A stretch of 64,000 nt of DNA from Adenophora triphylla var. japonica (Eukaryota > Streptophyta > Magnoliopsida > Asterales > Campanulaceae), in the NCBI GenBank assembly GCA_022495995.1, contig JAFEMH010001363.1, positions 1 through 64,000 on the forward strand. Reading direction: 5' to 3'. A program made the translations under genes and the position numbers. Within the stretch, counting starts at the first letter, position 1. Each line of letters opens with the position of its first letter. The notes below the pieces were generated by a model. The model was not told where the DNA came from, searched no databases, and saw only the letters and a list, made by a program, of their open reading frames with translations. Positions 1-11,466 of this stretch are shown here, one piece after another.

Positions 1-443
1 TGAGAAAACTAAACAACAAATTTTAGGTGGGGGTGTTAAAGTTAACTTTCGATAGATTTTGTTAATTTTTATTTACAATCTTGGATGTCATTAATGGGAT
101 TGAGTTTAATAAAAGCATATTTGAAATAGGATTGGTTAAAACTTTTAAAAAATCCGAATGATTAAAAACAGAGCTAAAAAAATTAATTAAAATGGTATAG
201 AGTCAACTACCCCCACCAATCCTCATAAAGGGATTGGCCAAAAATTAATAAGAAGAAGAAGAGAAACCACACAAAAAGACATATAGGGTACAATTGAGCT
301 GTATCAATTATTATTAAGTTGAACCAATAATCCTTCAACAACTTGCTACTCTTTTATTGTACTTTGTTGTTGTCTCCATCCACCATGTGGTCCACATAAT
401 TTAACCGCAACTCTTCTACGAGTTAGCAGCAATTTATTTATGC
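1..443. other. AT-rich flank with left half of promoter-like copy A
   Basis: No convincing gene. From about 288 to 443 the sequence matches 20761-20910 and 21293-21412 (motif ATCCTTCAACAACTT, then CCATGTGGTCCACAT). It is the left half of a promoter-like segment; its right half lies at 18871-19140, beyond the Tat1 element that split it. Bases 1-287 show nothing I recognise. Confidence 0.6.
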
Positions 444-448
444 ACAAC
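444..448. repeat. Tat1 target-site duplication, left (ACAAC)
   Basis: ACAAC immediately precedes the left LTR and is repeated at 18866-18870 directly after the right LTR. Confidence 0.93.
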
Positions 449-2206
449 TGTGATGATGTGTTGCCTTTTTCGCGGGAAAAATTCGATTTTTGCGTTTCTT
501 TGAAAAACCAAATAAAACCGGAAAAAACGGAGTCGCCACGCCATTTTAATTTTGAGGGCCAAAACTTTGAAAAAAGCCCGAGATCAGAGATTTAGGTTCG
601 GAGGTCATGTTACGCTGGGCCGGGAAGGACGTTAGTGTGCACTCCGACGCGCCTCGTAAAACGAGTCTTCCAAGCTGAAAATCATTTGTGTGTGTGTGTG
701 TGTGTGTGTTTTGGCCAAAATAAGTTGAAACTCAGAAAAGTAAAAATTGGGATATCTTTTTAAGACTTTAAACTGATCCCATGATTTTTTGGAGGATTTT
801 TGGATTGAGATTTGGTACTCAAAAGACCTTTTGAAGTTGAGAGCCATTTCTGCCAGAATGAAAAAGGCAGTGGACCTTGATTTTGAAAGGGATTCAAGGG
901 TCTTAAAACTTCATAATCTGGATAAACTCAGAGAATGAAAGTTGTTCTAGACACCTTAAATAAAGTTTGTGCGAAGGAATTTTCCATTTTGGAGAAGATT
1001 TGAGGGGTCAAAACCTTCTGGAAACCTCAGATATGAGATCTGGATTCCCAGAAGCTGATGAACTAGCCTCTGAAAGAAAATTTGAAAAGAGGAGTTTTAC
1101 TCACCCAAAAATAAGATAAAAATATGTCTGAAAGTTCTGATGTTGGCTACAAAAAGTATTTTGTAGTCAACACCAAATTCCAAGTTCATTTGTGTCCAAA
1201 AATTAAGACCATGGACTGAGGTCTGAGAAAATTGCTACTGGACAGCAACTTCTCAAGAAAGAAAAGATGATTTTAAGGGGGGTTTTGCATCCATGCTTGT
1301 CCCCATTTCCCTAGGTTTTGGTTAGTGATCACTAGACATTTTAGTGGTGAATCAACTATACCAAACCATCCTTGGGGTACATTAGGACTAAGCATTTCAT
1401 TTGCTTGGGAAGGGGAATTTTATCCTTTGAAATCAAGATTTAGTGCTTGAAAATGGTTTTTTAGGGTTTTGAAAGTGCATTTTTGCAAGTAAGCAAGAAA
1501 AGCTTTGAAAATAATGTTGATCTTTATAGAAGATCATCCATGGAGATGGTCTTTCCATGGTGATCTTCTTAGATCTAGAGAAAGAAGATGAAAGAACTAC
1601 ATTTTGTAGTTTGAAGATGCATGCATGGATGAGATTTAGGGTTAGGAAGAGGAGGGTTTACCAATCTTCCTTGTGTTCTTGAGTGTTTGGCTTGAGTGTA
1701 TGAGTGTTTAGGGCTTGAATATGAGAGTGAGTGGATGAGTATGAGTTGGGAAAGATTGAGAGAAAAAGGTGACAATTCTTGAAGAATTCTCACCGTTTTC
1801 TCTCTATATTTCGCCGCAGGTTCGGCAATTGTGTTCTTCCTCCTTATTTTTGTGGACTCGGAGGGCTCAATTTATAGCCCTCTCGAAAATGCATACTTAT
1901 CCGCGCGGACAAGGCCGGTGAGGGCGTGCACCGTTCATTAATTACAGCCCAAACTTTGGACAGAAGAATAAAATTCAAAAACCAAATTAATGTACTAGCT
2001 TTTGTGTTTCCAAATTCTTTCTATTTATGGTTTTATTCTTTTGTTTTGCTTTTTAAGATGCTTTTCTTGGTTTAACTTCATTTGGCAATGCCCATTCTAC
2101 CCTCCCTTTGTTAGAAAAGTTAGGATTGTTAGAATGTTAGTAATTGTTATAACTTTCGTTAATTTTATAACGAAAATTCTAACAAGCTCAAATTGGAGCA
2201 CTTACA
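449..2206 (-). repeat. Tat1 LTR, left copy (3' LTR of the element)
   Basis: A 1758-bp copy of the sequence at 17115-18865. In + orientation it starts TGTGATGATGTG and ends GGAGCACTTACA. It contains a (TG)n tract near 687-710, a TATA-like CAATTTATAG read on minus, and the CG palindrome TCCGCGCGGA at 1900-1909. Differences from the other LTR look mostly like small indels beside CG dinucleotides, plus a few substitutions. Confidence 0.95.
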
Positions 2207-2220
2207 AGAGCTCCCTCGGC
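2207..2220 (-). other. Tat1 polypurine tract (candidate)
   Basis: On the minus strand the bases directly before the 3' LTR read GCCGAGGGAGCTCT, a short purine-rich stretch in the expected place for plus-strand priming. It is not a long clean PPT, so the call rests mainly on position. Confidence 0.5.
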
Positions 2221-2312
2221 GACGGCGCTTTCGAAGGAAGCTGGGTCGTCGATAAGAGTAAGGCTCCATATTTCGCGTGATGATCGAGTGATCGGGGTGG
2301 CCGAATCCCTAG

Positions 2313-2900
2313 CGATAAGTTACCTACGTATCCCGAATGGGAATCAAGCTGCCGTAGTTCGGCCCGACCCCTGAGATGATGGCGTTTTAGGTGCCTCGAA
2401 CCCGATGAGCGAGTTCTACAAATGCTTGCTGGAAAGAAACTCTGCTGGGATAAGAGATGACCATTTTTGTCTGATGGCTATCCGCCCGCCGGGGATAGGA
2501 ATGACCATTTTTGGTCTCTCTGGGATGATTGCGATTTATCGCTGATAGCGTCTTAGGTGCCTCAAACTCGAGATGGCGTTTAGGTGCCTCGAACCTCAAG
2601 ATGGCGTTTAGGTGCCTCGAACCTTGACGATGATGGCTTTTTAGGTGCCTCTGACCTTGAAGATGGCTTTTTAGGCGCCTGACCTGATGACGATGATGGC
2701 CTTTAGGCGCCTAGGACCTTGATGATGATGGCTTTTAGGCGCCTGACCTTAATTTGAAATGGCCTTTCGTGGACTTCGTCCCGCCGAAGGAGAGGGTGAC
2801 CGTTTTGGTCGAGGGGCCGGACCTAATGATAGGCTACCTACGTATCCCTAGCTGGGAATCAAGCCCTTTCGTAGTTCGAGTACTACTCGAAATTCCGCCG
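2313..2900. repeat. Tat1 degenerate short repeats
   Basis: The phrase TTTAGGTGCCTCGAACC and close variants recurs about every 28-32 bp between 2372 and 2760. A block containing CCTACGTATCCC and GGGAATCAAGC appears twice, near 2325 and 2838. This lies in the noncoding stretch between the 3' LTR and the antisense genes, a region known to gain tandem repeats in Tat elements. Confidence 0.7.
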
Positions 2901-2984
2901 CTTTTGGGATTCCGTTAATTTTGCTCGGGATTTCGTTAGCCTTTTGGGGAAAATCGACGTATTGTCTGGGAAATCGTCTTACGT

Positions 2985-3960
2985 TTGACTCGGTCGATGA
3001 AAGATACGGATCTCGTTATCTTTCTGGCACTCTTCTTACGCTTGATCGCCGGGGTAATTTCGATGAAAGATACGGATCTCGTTATCTTTCTCGGCACTCT
3101 CTTACGCTTCGATCGGGGTAATTTTGATGAAAGATACGGATCTCGTTATCTTTCTCGGGCACTCGGCCTTACGCTTGACTCGCCGGGGTAATTTTGATGA
3201 AAGATACGAGATCTCGTTATCTTTCTCTGGCACTCTGGCCTTACGCTTCGATCACTGGGGTAATTTTGATGAAAGATACTGGATCTCGTTATCTTTCTCG
3301 GGCACTCGGCCTTACGCTTGATCGCCGGGGCAATTTTGATGAAAGATACGGATCTCGTTATCTTTCTCGTGGCACTCGGCCTTACGCTTTGATCGCCGGG
3401 AAGATTTTGATGAAAGATACGGATCTCGTTATCTTTCTCGGCACTCGGCCTTACGTTTGATCGCCGGGGTAATTTTGATGAAAGATACGGATCTCGTTAT
3501 CTTTCTCTGGCACTCGGCCTTACGTTTGATCGCCGGTAATTTTGATGAAAGATACGGATCTCGTTATCTTTCTCGTGGCACTCGGCCTTACGCTTGATCA
3601 CGGGGTAATTTTCGATGAAAGATACGGATCTCGTTATCTTTCTCGGCACCTTGGCCTTACGCTTTGATCGCCGGGTAATTTTGATGAAAGATACGGATCT
3701 CGTTATCTTTCTCGTGGCACTCGGTCTTACGCTTTGACCGCCGGGGTAATTTTGATGAAAGATACGGATCTCGTTATCTTTCTCGGGCACTCGCCTTACG
3801 CTTTGACCGCCGGGGTAATTTTGATGAAAGATACGGATCTCGTTATCTTTCTCGGGCACTCTGGCCTTACGTTTGACCGCCGGGGTAATTTTGATGAAAG
3901 ATACGGATCTCGTTATCTTTCTCGTGGCACTCGGTCTTACGTTTGACTCGCCGGGGTAAT
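2985..3960. repeat. Tat1 minisatellite, about 14 copies of 64-73 bp
   Basis: The string GATGAAAGATACGG recurs near 2995, 3061, 3125, 3195, 3268, 3338, 3409, 3476, 3544, 3613, 3683, 3754, 3824 and 3894. Each unit continues GATCTCGTTATCTTTCTCG, then a GGCACTCGGCCTTACG segment and GATCGCCGGGGTAATTTT. Unit length varies by small indels beside CG. Open frames running through it on both strands are repeat artefacts. Confidence 0.95.
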
Positions 3961-4072
3961 TTTCTTGACAAGGGGCCGACTTTGGTTAACTTTGGTTAAC
4001 TTTGTCAAGTTGGGACCGAATTGCAGTAGTCCCGAAATTTTAAGGGGCAAAAGGGTCATTTTGACTCGCAAT

Positions 4073-4090
4073 CCTATCCGCGCGGATAGG
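4073..4090. promoter_or_regulatory. CG-rich palindrome upstream of Tat1 antisense gene A
   Basis: CCTATCCGCGCGGATAGG is a perfect 18-bp palindrome. A TATA-like GTATTAATTAGG follows about 15 bp downstream and the gene A start codon lies at 4252. The TCCGCGCGGA core also occurs before antisense gene B (7449-7460) and next to the TATA box in both Tat1 LTRs. A shared control site is inferred. Confidence 0.5.
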
Positions 4091-4251
4091 GATGGAAAGT
4101 CGTGGGTATTAATTAGGCCAACGCCCTTTTCTTCTTCCCTCGCCCAATTTTTTTGAAATTGTCGAGAGCAGAGAGAGAGAAACCGAGGAAGGAAACCATT
4201 TTTGGCCAAAAAAGCTTCAAAATTCCTCCGATTTTCTTGATTTTTCGAGCA

Positions 4252-5037
4252 ATGGAACACGGGGAAGGCGCTTTTCAAGGCCAAGGACGTGGTCCGGTAG
4301 CGGAGAGGCGATTGGAGCTCGTCCGGATGAGGAGGCATTACAATCTTTCGCAATCGGTTGAGGAGGAGCATTACCCCGATGCTTGGCAACATTGGGCTTC
4401 GGATCCGCATCTCCGAACGGTATACTTCGAATCCTCTCGATCCTCTTGTCGATTTCTTGCTTGAAATTTTTGGGTGATTTTTGAATTTTTTTTTTTGAAT
4501 ATTGAATATTGATATTGATGATATGCAATGTTGCAATGAATTTGTGAGTGTCCCAAAATGTGCATTTTGCTTGGAAAAAGAATTGGCATTTTTGCCACAT
4601 TTTTTTTTTTCAATTCGAAAATTACATGTGAAAATTCGAAGAATTGTGATTTTTTTTTTTTGAAATTGAATATTGCATGTTGATGATGATGATGATTTTT
4701 TTTTTTTTTTGAAATTGAATTTTGATATTGATGAATGATGATGCAATGCATGCATTTTGTTTGGAAAGAATGGGCATTTTGCCAATATGAGATGTATGTA
4801 TGTTTAGGATTTTTTTTTTTTGAAAAAGTGGGACGGATTTTTCCTCCCGTAGGAATGTAAGATGGATGATATGCATGTATGCATTTTTTTTGTTGAAAAT
4901 GGGACGGAGTTTTTACTTCCGTAGGAATGCATCTTTTTTTTTTTTTTTGATGAATGCATTGGGACTTGCTGAAAATTGTTTTCTTTTATGCGAGAAAAAT
5001 GGGGCTATGCTCATTGTATGCTGTTATGCTGTCGAAA

Positions 5038-5068
<31 letters not shown>

Positions 5069-7100
5069 AATGTAAATGCAAATGCAATCTTTTTGACATT
5101 TTCTCTCTTTTCTTTTTTTTTTTTACAGGCGGAAACCGTTTTGTGACGGAGCAACCGAACAAGATGAAGACTCGAGGATCGGTGGAGTCTCGTGATTGAC
5201 TTGTGGGATCTGGCTTCCGATGCGGGCCGAGGAGCTTTGCCGAGTCCGAGACAGATTGTTGTCGAGACGGGCTCGGGAGTTTGTCGAGTGCTCGAGGGGA
5301 CCGGTCAAGTTCCCTAAGAGCAAGGGCTTCGATGTTTGCTCTAGCGCAAAGATCGTGGGACGCGACCCACACATTCCACTTCTTCGGGGCGAGGCGACCG
5401 TTACGCCTTCCGACTATGCCGCGATCACGGGTCCGTCCTTCAATGGACGCAAAGATTGAGCGGAGAGATGGCTACAGCCGATGCCGATCCGTGTGCTCTT
5501 CGGGATTTTCCCCTATTCCCAAAAAGGGGATGGGGATGGAGTATGCCGTGGTCTACGGCAAGATCGTGGAGACCATAGCGAGTTACGAGGCCGGGAGGAG
5601 AGGATAGGCGCCGATCGATTGCTAGGTCCTTCTTGTGGTTTACCTTTCGAGCACGCTCTGGGCATGCCGAGGGGACGGCGCCTTTGCCTTGCCGAGGTCC
5701 TTCGAGGACATGGAGACGGCCGAGATATTTCCCGGGGGAGGCCGGGCCGGGCCGAGCCGTATTTCGCTCTGATAGATACAAATGAAGGCCGCGAGCTCCT
5801 CAGACCGCTTTCGAGTTTGCTCCGAGGTATAAGCTCTCTTTTGCTTTCCCTCTTTCCTTTCGAGCACGCACTTTTATTTGCACCGGATTGATTGGATTTT
5901 TACCTTTCGCAGTGTGGGCGCTGGAGTTTTTCCACGTCACGGTGGGAGGCAAAAGAGGCGTACGTCGGGCGTATCCGGCCATGCAGCCTTGGTCCAAGCA
6001 TGCCCGGAAAAGATAAGCTCTGTGGGGCGTACGACTCTCGTGTACGCGGATTGCCTTCCTTCGACGGAGGCCGAGACGGATGAGGGGATGATATTCTTCC
6101 CCGGGATCGCTTGAGGTAGCGCACCAAGGGCGCCGAGATCCGGACAAAGGCAATGGGAGGATTTTGAGGGGCCCGACTTGCGACGCCTACTATCCGGGAG
6201 AGAGGGTGACGCGCCGCATGGCGTGAACTCGCCTTGAGGACACCGTGGAGCCTCCCGCCGATATGATGCACTCCGAGCGATCGGTCCGTGACTGGGATGA
6301 TTACCGAGCAGCCAAGACTTCTGACTTCGTGGCGATCGAGCCATATGCGACGTTCGTCTTCGAGGAGGCCGAGGATGCCTCGTGTTTTGGAGAGGGAGGG
6401 GCTTGGGATCCCGCGGTACCCTGGGACGGATTTTTCCTACATCCAGGATGGGGTCCGATTGAGGGTGCAGATCCCTCACCCGAGCGGCTTCCACGAGCTT
6501 TCCGCCTCGTCCGGTATTGAAGGTATGGCTTCACCTTTTCCCTTTCTTTTCTTTCTTTTGTTTCATCATCTCTAGCATCACTTCTTTTTTTTTTTTTTTT
6601 GACGCTTTTGCTTTTGTGCAGTTTTCTGAGGTGGTCGTCGAGACACCGACGAAGCAAGTGATCGGGGCTAAGAGATTCATACGGAGGATGGTTGCTTGGG
6701 CACCTCGTGCTAGGGCGAGGAGACCACGGCCGGCACCGTCCGACGGAGGCTTCTCCTATTCCCTGAGACTTCTTCCGAGACCCCTCTTTCTCCTCTCATT
6801 GATCACCGCGCTGCACCGCCTTCGGATCACGTCATTCTTGGGGATCCGTACGGCAGTGGACACGTCTCGCGGCATGGTGGGTCGTCTCCGTATGTTCGTG
6901 AGTCTGACGCCTTCACCTTCGGATTCGATTTCTTCGTGGATCCGGGTTTACCCTATCGAGTGTGCCGCTTGGTCCCGACGAGCCTCTTTCGGGAGATGAG
7001 GACGATTCTCGAGCCCGAGACTTTCGTGGCTCCCGACGAGGCGGGCCCGAGTCGCAAGAGGGGCCGGGGGGAGACATCGGGCGCTGGAGACTCCGATTGA
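4252..7100 (+). pseudogene. Tat1 antisense gene A: plant-mobile-domain-like protein, multi-exon, frameshifted
   Basis: Lies inside Tat1 on the strand opposite to pol. The ATG at 4252 opens 56 codons, up to a donor at 4420 (ACG|GTATAC); the acceptor ends at 5128 after a long T-rich stretch. Exon 2 holds the fragments THTFHF and GEATVTPSDYAAITG. These resemble the plant mobile domain (aminotransferase-like, PMD) found in plant transposons and MAIN-type proteins. Intron 5827-5912 (GTATAAG to TTTCGCAG) joins in phase to WALEFFHVTVGG, again PMD-like. Intron 6523-6621 leads to the last exon, which ends in a basic tail, SRKRGRG, and the stop at 7098-7100. Several frameshifts break exons 2-4. Extra antisense genes are known in Tat elements such as maize Grande (gene 23). 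The PMD assignment is by motif recall and is moderate. Confidence 0.55.
4420..5128 (+). other. Candidate intron 1 of Tat1 gene A, T-rich
   Basis: Starts GTATAC and ends TTTTTACAG. It holds several runs of 10-25 T separated by short ATG-rich spacers. Open frames inside it, on either strand, are low-complexity artefacts. Confidence 0.5.
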
Positions 7101-7448
7101 TTTTTTATTTTTTTTTTGAGATTTAGATTTGTACAGATTATGCACATTTTTTTTTGGATGTAATAATTTAGGATTTTATTTATGTTTGTTTGTTGTTTTT
7201 TTTTTTTTATGCACACTCTCTTTTTTTTTTTTGGAATGTAATAATTTAGGATTTTATTTTATGAATGCAATGCCATATGAATGCAGTGTTGCATGAGCCT
7301 TGGTTTTTTTTTTTTTGCAAGGGTGTTTGGTATATGGACTGGTTTGGGAGGTTTTTTTTTTGCACAAGTTTCGAGCAACCGGACGGAATATTCCTCTTTG
7401 GTGTAGCAAACTTGACCGTTGCAAAATTTTTTTGGTAATGACAATCCC
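7101..7448. other. Spacer between Tat1 antisense genes A and B
   Basis: T-rich. The phrase TGTAATAATTTAGGATTTTATTT occurs twice in part (near 7158 and 7236), a local duplication of about 75 bp that may include the 3' end of gene A. No separate gene seen. Confidence 0.45.
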
Positions 7449-7460
7449 ATCCGCGCGGAT
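7449..7460. promoter_or_regulatory. CG-rich palindrome upstream of Tat1 antisense gene B
   Basis: ATCCGCGCGGAT is a perfect 12-bp palindrome. CCTTTAATTTT lies about 22 bp downstream and could serve as a TATA-like site. The start codon of gene B follows at 7585. The same core precedes gene A. Confidence 0.45.
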
Positions 7461-7584
7461 AGGGACCGCATCCGACATTGTCCTTTAATTTTGGTCCAGA
7501 CTGTCTTGCTTTATTTCAAATTCAAATATCCTCTTCAACCTCCAAATTCAAACACTCATTTTCTGGGAGAAAGAGAGAAAAACC

Positions 7585-9066
7585 ATGGAAATGGCCAAAA
7601 ATTCTCCAAAATTATCCAAAGAAAGGCAAATGTTGTTCTTTGAAAAGTTCAAGGAGTGGTGTAGGGAGATCATGCACGAGAGAAGATCATTCTTTCAAGA
7701 AAGGTACAAGGTACGATGCTTGTGGTCTCTCAAAGAATTGGTTCCGGATTATGACCTCTTAAGAGCTTCTTCTTCGTTTTGGGATACTAGAAGGCATGTC
7801 TTTTGCCTTTCCTCAACGAGATTGTTCCGACCGTCGAAGAATTTCTGCCTTGCTTGAGGTCCTGAGGTGGAAGAGATAGCGGTCCCTTTGCCTCGAGGGG
7901 CTTCTTTTGTCGACAGATTGTGCGTCCTCCTTCATCTTTCCCTGAGGAAGCGCAAGGTATGATCCGCGGTCCCGATCATTTCGATATTTCCGGCCTTCCC
8001 GACAGATTTAGGGGCCTAGGCTTGGTGGATGATGCCTATTGGGATGCCTTTGCACTTTGTATGTTTGGCACCCTGTTCATGGTTTATTCCTTTCGAATTT
8101 GCCATCGGTCTCGCCGGATGTCGTCGTTCACCGTCGCCCGGCGTAGATGTCGTTCCTTTGATTCTTGGGAGACTTTTCATGCTCTCGACAGATTAGCTAC
8201 CTGGACGGCGGTATATGCACGGGGGCAGCCTGCTTCTCTTGACCCCGTGGCCGATGGAGCGTTTGGGGGTTCTTCGGGAAACCTCTCGATATGATCGTGC
8301 CTGACTTTTGCCAGAGAGGTGTCGATGTAGATTTTGATGATCGTGGCTCGTGGGCGCTGATGGCGGGTCGCCGATCGAAGATATCGATGGTTGGTGCCTC
8401 ATCAAGGGTGGAGACTCGCAGAGTGCTTCAGACGGGTCCCATGTGGTTATGCTTCCGGGCTTTCTCACCCAGCTTTCTACATTCCGCCCGGTCCCGAGAC
8501 AGCTTTGGCTTGGAGCAGTTCCTTCGAGGGTTTTGATGATATAGCTACCAGGTGGTGGCTCCTGCTTCCATGGATGATCCCTCGGTGTTTCCATTTCTTT
8601 CCCGAGTATGGAGGTACGATGCCTTTCCTCCTCGGGTCATTCTCAAAGGCCCGAGACCGGTGTTCCCGACCACTTGGTACCTGGATTGGTACGAGGGGCA
8701 TCCGGGAGAGACTCAGTGGCTATTTTGAGACGGCGTGAGGCCATCAGCGTGCGGAGGACCGCATCAAGCTTCGAGAGGAGGAGGGCCGAGGCGAGGGCCA
8801 ACCCTCATGACAGAGCGGAGACGCCGTGACCGACTATGAGGCTTACGTCAAGAGACAGGAGAGGAGGGCTCCTATGCTACCGCCTAGGTTACAGGAGATG
8901 AGGGATGACGCTAGTGGCTACTAAGGCCCCGACAGAGGCCGGTTTGATAGACCCCGTCCCTATACCGCAGCTTGGTAGGAGGAATACCGACATTTTTCCT
9001 GCTCGTAAGAGAAAGACTCTGAGGGGGAAGAAGAAGGGAGAGGCCAAGACGAGTGGCTTGGAGTGA
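7585..9066 (+). pseudogene. Tat1 antisense gene B: retroelement-associated protein, frameshifted
   Basis: ATG at 7585 (context AACCATGG) opens a frame with KEWCREI, LWSLKELVPDYDLLRAS and SFWDTRRHVF. Frameshifted pieces follow that read VEEF, LPRGASFVDRL and ETFHALDRL. A pattern of a W, 'D..LL.A...FWD...HVF' and then 'PT.EEF' is what I remember from DUF7745-type and mobile-domain proteins of Tat elements; this is a resemblance, not a proven hit. The frame ends with a lysine/arginine tail (PARKRKTLRGKKKGEAK) and a stop at 9064-9066. A basic tail also ends gene A, which suggests both products are nuclear or bind nucleic acid. At least three frame breaks are present. Confidence 0.45.
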
Positions 9067-9352
9067 CTCCGAGGTTTCCAAGTATCCCTTTCTTGCCATG
9101 ACGTACACATTAGTTTTATTATGTATCTTAGTTTTCCTTTAGCAAAGCTGCCGCTGTAGGAATGAATCGGGCTTAGACTCATCAAAGAGCTTTTAACTTG
9201 TAATGAATATTTGAATTGCTTTAGAGTTTTTCGAGACGCTTTCATGGTCTCGATCAATTGTATTGATGCCAAAGTATGGCTTTTATTTGTGCTTTAGACC
9301 GAACCGTTTCCGCCGCCACGTTCCCTCATTTTGAGGAGCTCAGTCTTCGTAG

Positions 9353-9505
9353 TTCAACCCGGTGAACTCTTTTTTGTTTTTTTTTTTGTTTTTTTTTTGT
9401 TTTTTTTTTTTTTTTTTTTTTTGGTGCAACCCCGTTTTTTACCTAGGCCGCCCTTTCGGGTTTCTAACCTAGTTGGGTATTACTCTTTTAGCACTCTTTT
9501 TTTTT

Positions 9506-9539
<34 letters not shown>

Positions 9540-9662
9540 GTGCAACCTCGTTTTTTACCTAGGCCGCCCTTTTCGGTTTCTAACCTAGTTGGGTATTACT
9601 CTTTTAGCACTCTTTTTTTTTTTGTTTTTTTTTGTTTTTTTGTTTTTTTTTTTTTTTTTTTA
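9353..9662. repeat. Tat1 poly-T minisatellite between convergent genes
   Basis: Two 120-130 bp units, each with a 20-35 base T tract broken by single G residues, followed by GGTGCAACC, TTTTTTACCTAGGCCGCCC, TTTCTAACCTAGTTGGG and TTTTAGCACTC, then a third T tract. It lies between the end of antisense gene B and the end of pol, so transcription converges on it. Confidence 0.85.
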
Positions 9663-10720
9663 CGCGTAGTATCTGGCAGCCTTGTCACCATTCACCGGGT
9701 GTACAAAGGGATTCCCGTCGAGGTCTCGCAAGTTGCATGGCTCCTCCGAGAAGATCTTCCGGGACGACATATGGCCCGACTCCATACAGCTCCCATTTGC
9801 CGAGAGGGTTGATACTGACCGGGGCTTTTCTTTTAGAACGAGATCACCTTCTGATCTCCCGATGCTTTACTTTCTTGTCGAAGGCTCGCCATTCTTCCTT
9901 GGTAGGCCCGGATGTGTTCCATGGCCTTCAATCGGCGTTCGTCTAGTAGGGCCAATTCGTCATGGCGACTGAGCCATTCGACCTCGTTGATCCGCTTTCC
10001 AAAGAAAGATATACCTGAGCGAGGGTATTTCCACTCGATTGGGAGTACGGCTTCCATTCCGTATGTGAGGGCAAAAGGTGTTTCCCTGGGCTTGCCGTTT
10101 CCGATCGATGTTCTCAGAGCCCCGCAGTGCCAGTGTAACTTCTCGGGCCAATCTCTACCTTGGACACCATTTTCCTGATGATATTTTCCAGAGTCTGCTT
10201 TGCCGCTTCGACGCTCCGTTGGCCTGGGGGCCCGTAGGTGATGACTTGTGACGGGTTATTCGAATTCCGCCAAATAGCTTTTTCACATTCCCCTTCGAAG
10301 TGGGATCCATTATCTCGAGATGATTTCGGCCGGCAACCCGTATCCGCACATGATGTTTTCTTTGATGAAGAGGGCAACTTTCTTTGAATTGAGGATTTTG
10401 TAGACTTCGCTTCAACCCACTTGGTGAAATAATCCACGGCTACCAGGACGAACTCGTGGTCAGCATCGCTCGATGGTGTGATTTTGCCTATGACATCAAT
10501 TCCCCAAGTGACGAAAGGCCAAGGGGTTGTCATGCAAAGATAACTCGTGAGGAGGCAAGTGATTAAGATTTGAGTATCGCCGACATTTGTCGCAGCCTTT
10601 TGACAAACCGGATGCAATGGCTTCCATGGTGATCCAAAAATACCCCATTCTCGCATGATTTGCATCGTAGCTCGAGCATTCATGTGAGGGCCGCAGTACC
10701 ACCATGTATTTCTTTCATGA
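9660..10720 (-). pseudogene. Tat1 integrase (degenerate)
   Basis: Read on minus, the zinc-binding region shows GCDKCRRYSNLNH. The core has WGIDVIG (first catalytic Asp codon at 10495-10497) and VAVDYFTKWVEAK, then DNGSHFEGE for the second Asp near 10306-10318, and a degraded SVEAAKQTLENI where NG.AE.AN is expected. The C-terminal part reads YGMEAVLPIEW equivalents, then LGKWELYGVGPYVV, and ends KAARYYA with a stop at 9660-9662, as is usual for Tat polyproteins. Several frameshifts interrupt it. It would act in the nucleus to insert element cDNA. Confidence 0.8.
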
Positions 10721-10998
10721 GTTCGGTAGCCTCGTTTGCCGATACATCGCAGAGGGGGCCTTGATAACGTTTGTATAACATGTTTCCCAAAAGAACATAA
10801 TGGGAGGCGAGCCGCTCTGTGGCCGAGAGACTTTTTGCTTTGATTCCTTCTTTATATTCCCCATCTTCGTTTTTGAAAGAGGCCTCGCCATCCTTCGTGT
10901 ACCGGTAAACTGAGCGTACTGTGGATCATTGATCGCTTCGGCTTCCGCTTCAATTTCAAGCAATAGGCGGGGTTTTCTCTTCTCCCGACTCGAATGGT

Positions 10999-11466
10999 TT
11001 AATGTACTTTCCTTCGTGTATTTCGACAAGAGAGGCTAGCGTAGCGCAGCATCCGCGAACCCGTTTCGGCCTCTCGCAGTAATGAAAGCCGATTTCTTTG
11101 AATTGAGTTACTAACTCTTCCATGTAAGCATGATACTTCGCAAACCCGGATCCACGGTCTTCCATTTGTTAGAGACCTGATTGATGATGAGGGCAGAGTC
11201 ACCGTACACCTCCAATTCCTTGATATTTCTTTCAAGGGCGGCTTCCAACCCAAACCTATGCAAGCTTCATATTCAAGCAGATTGCTGTGACTTCGGTTCA
11301 AATTTATCAAGCATGGGGCGTGTTCGTCGCAGGGATCGACCGTAAGCATTCCTATCCCGTTCCCTTTTGTTTGACGCCCGTCGAAGAAGAGTTGCCGCCG
11401 ATTTTCTCCTTCTAGAGCGAAGATTCCATCATCGGGAAATTGAGGTTCAGTCCTCTGACTCATCAC
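10999..11466 (-). pseudogene. Tat1 archaeal-type RNase H (aRNH), degenerate
   Basis: Minus-strand reading shows LFFDGRQTKGNGIGML, then NLLEYEACIGLG and a shifted frame equivalent to LEVYGDSALIINQV. This is the second RNase H that marks the Tat lineage, placed between the ordinary RNase H and integrase. The D-G-x and E-Y-E-A motifs carry the acidic catalytic residues. At least two frame breaks. Confidence 0.8.

Noticed and set aside
2002..2280. 92-aa ORF at the left LTR end
   Set aside because: Crosses the LTR boundary and polypurine tract; no domain and no support.
2921..3946. Overlapping 60-120 aa frames on both strands
   Set aside because: They arise from the regular minisatellite, whose units lack internal stops. 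The peptides simply repeat MKDTDLVIFL-type words.
2985..3960. Possible CRISPR-like array
   Set aside because: Units are contiguous variants of one sequence, without constant repeats and unique spacers, and sit in a plant retrotransposon.
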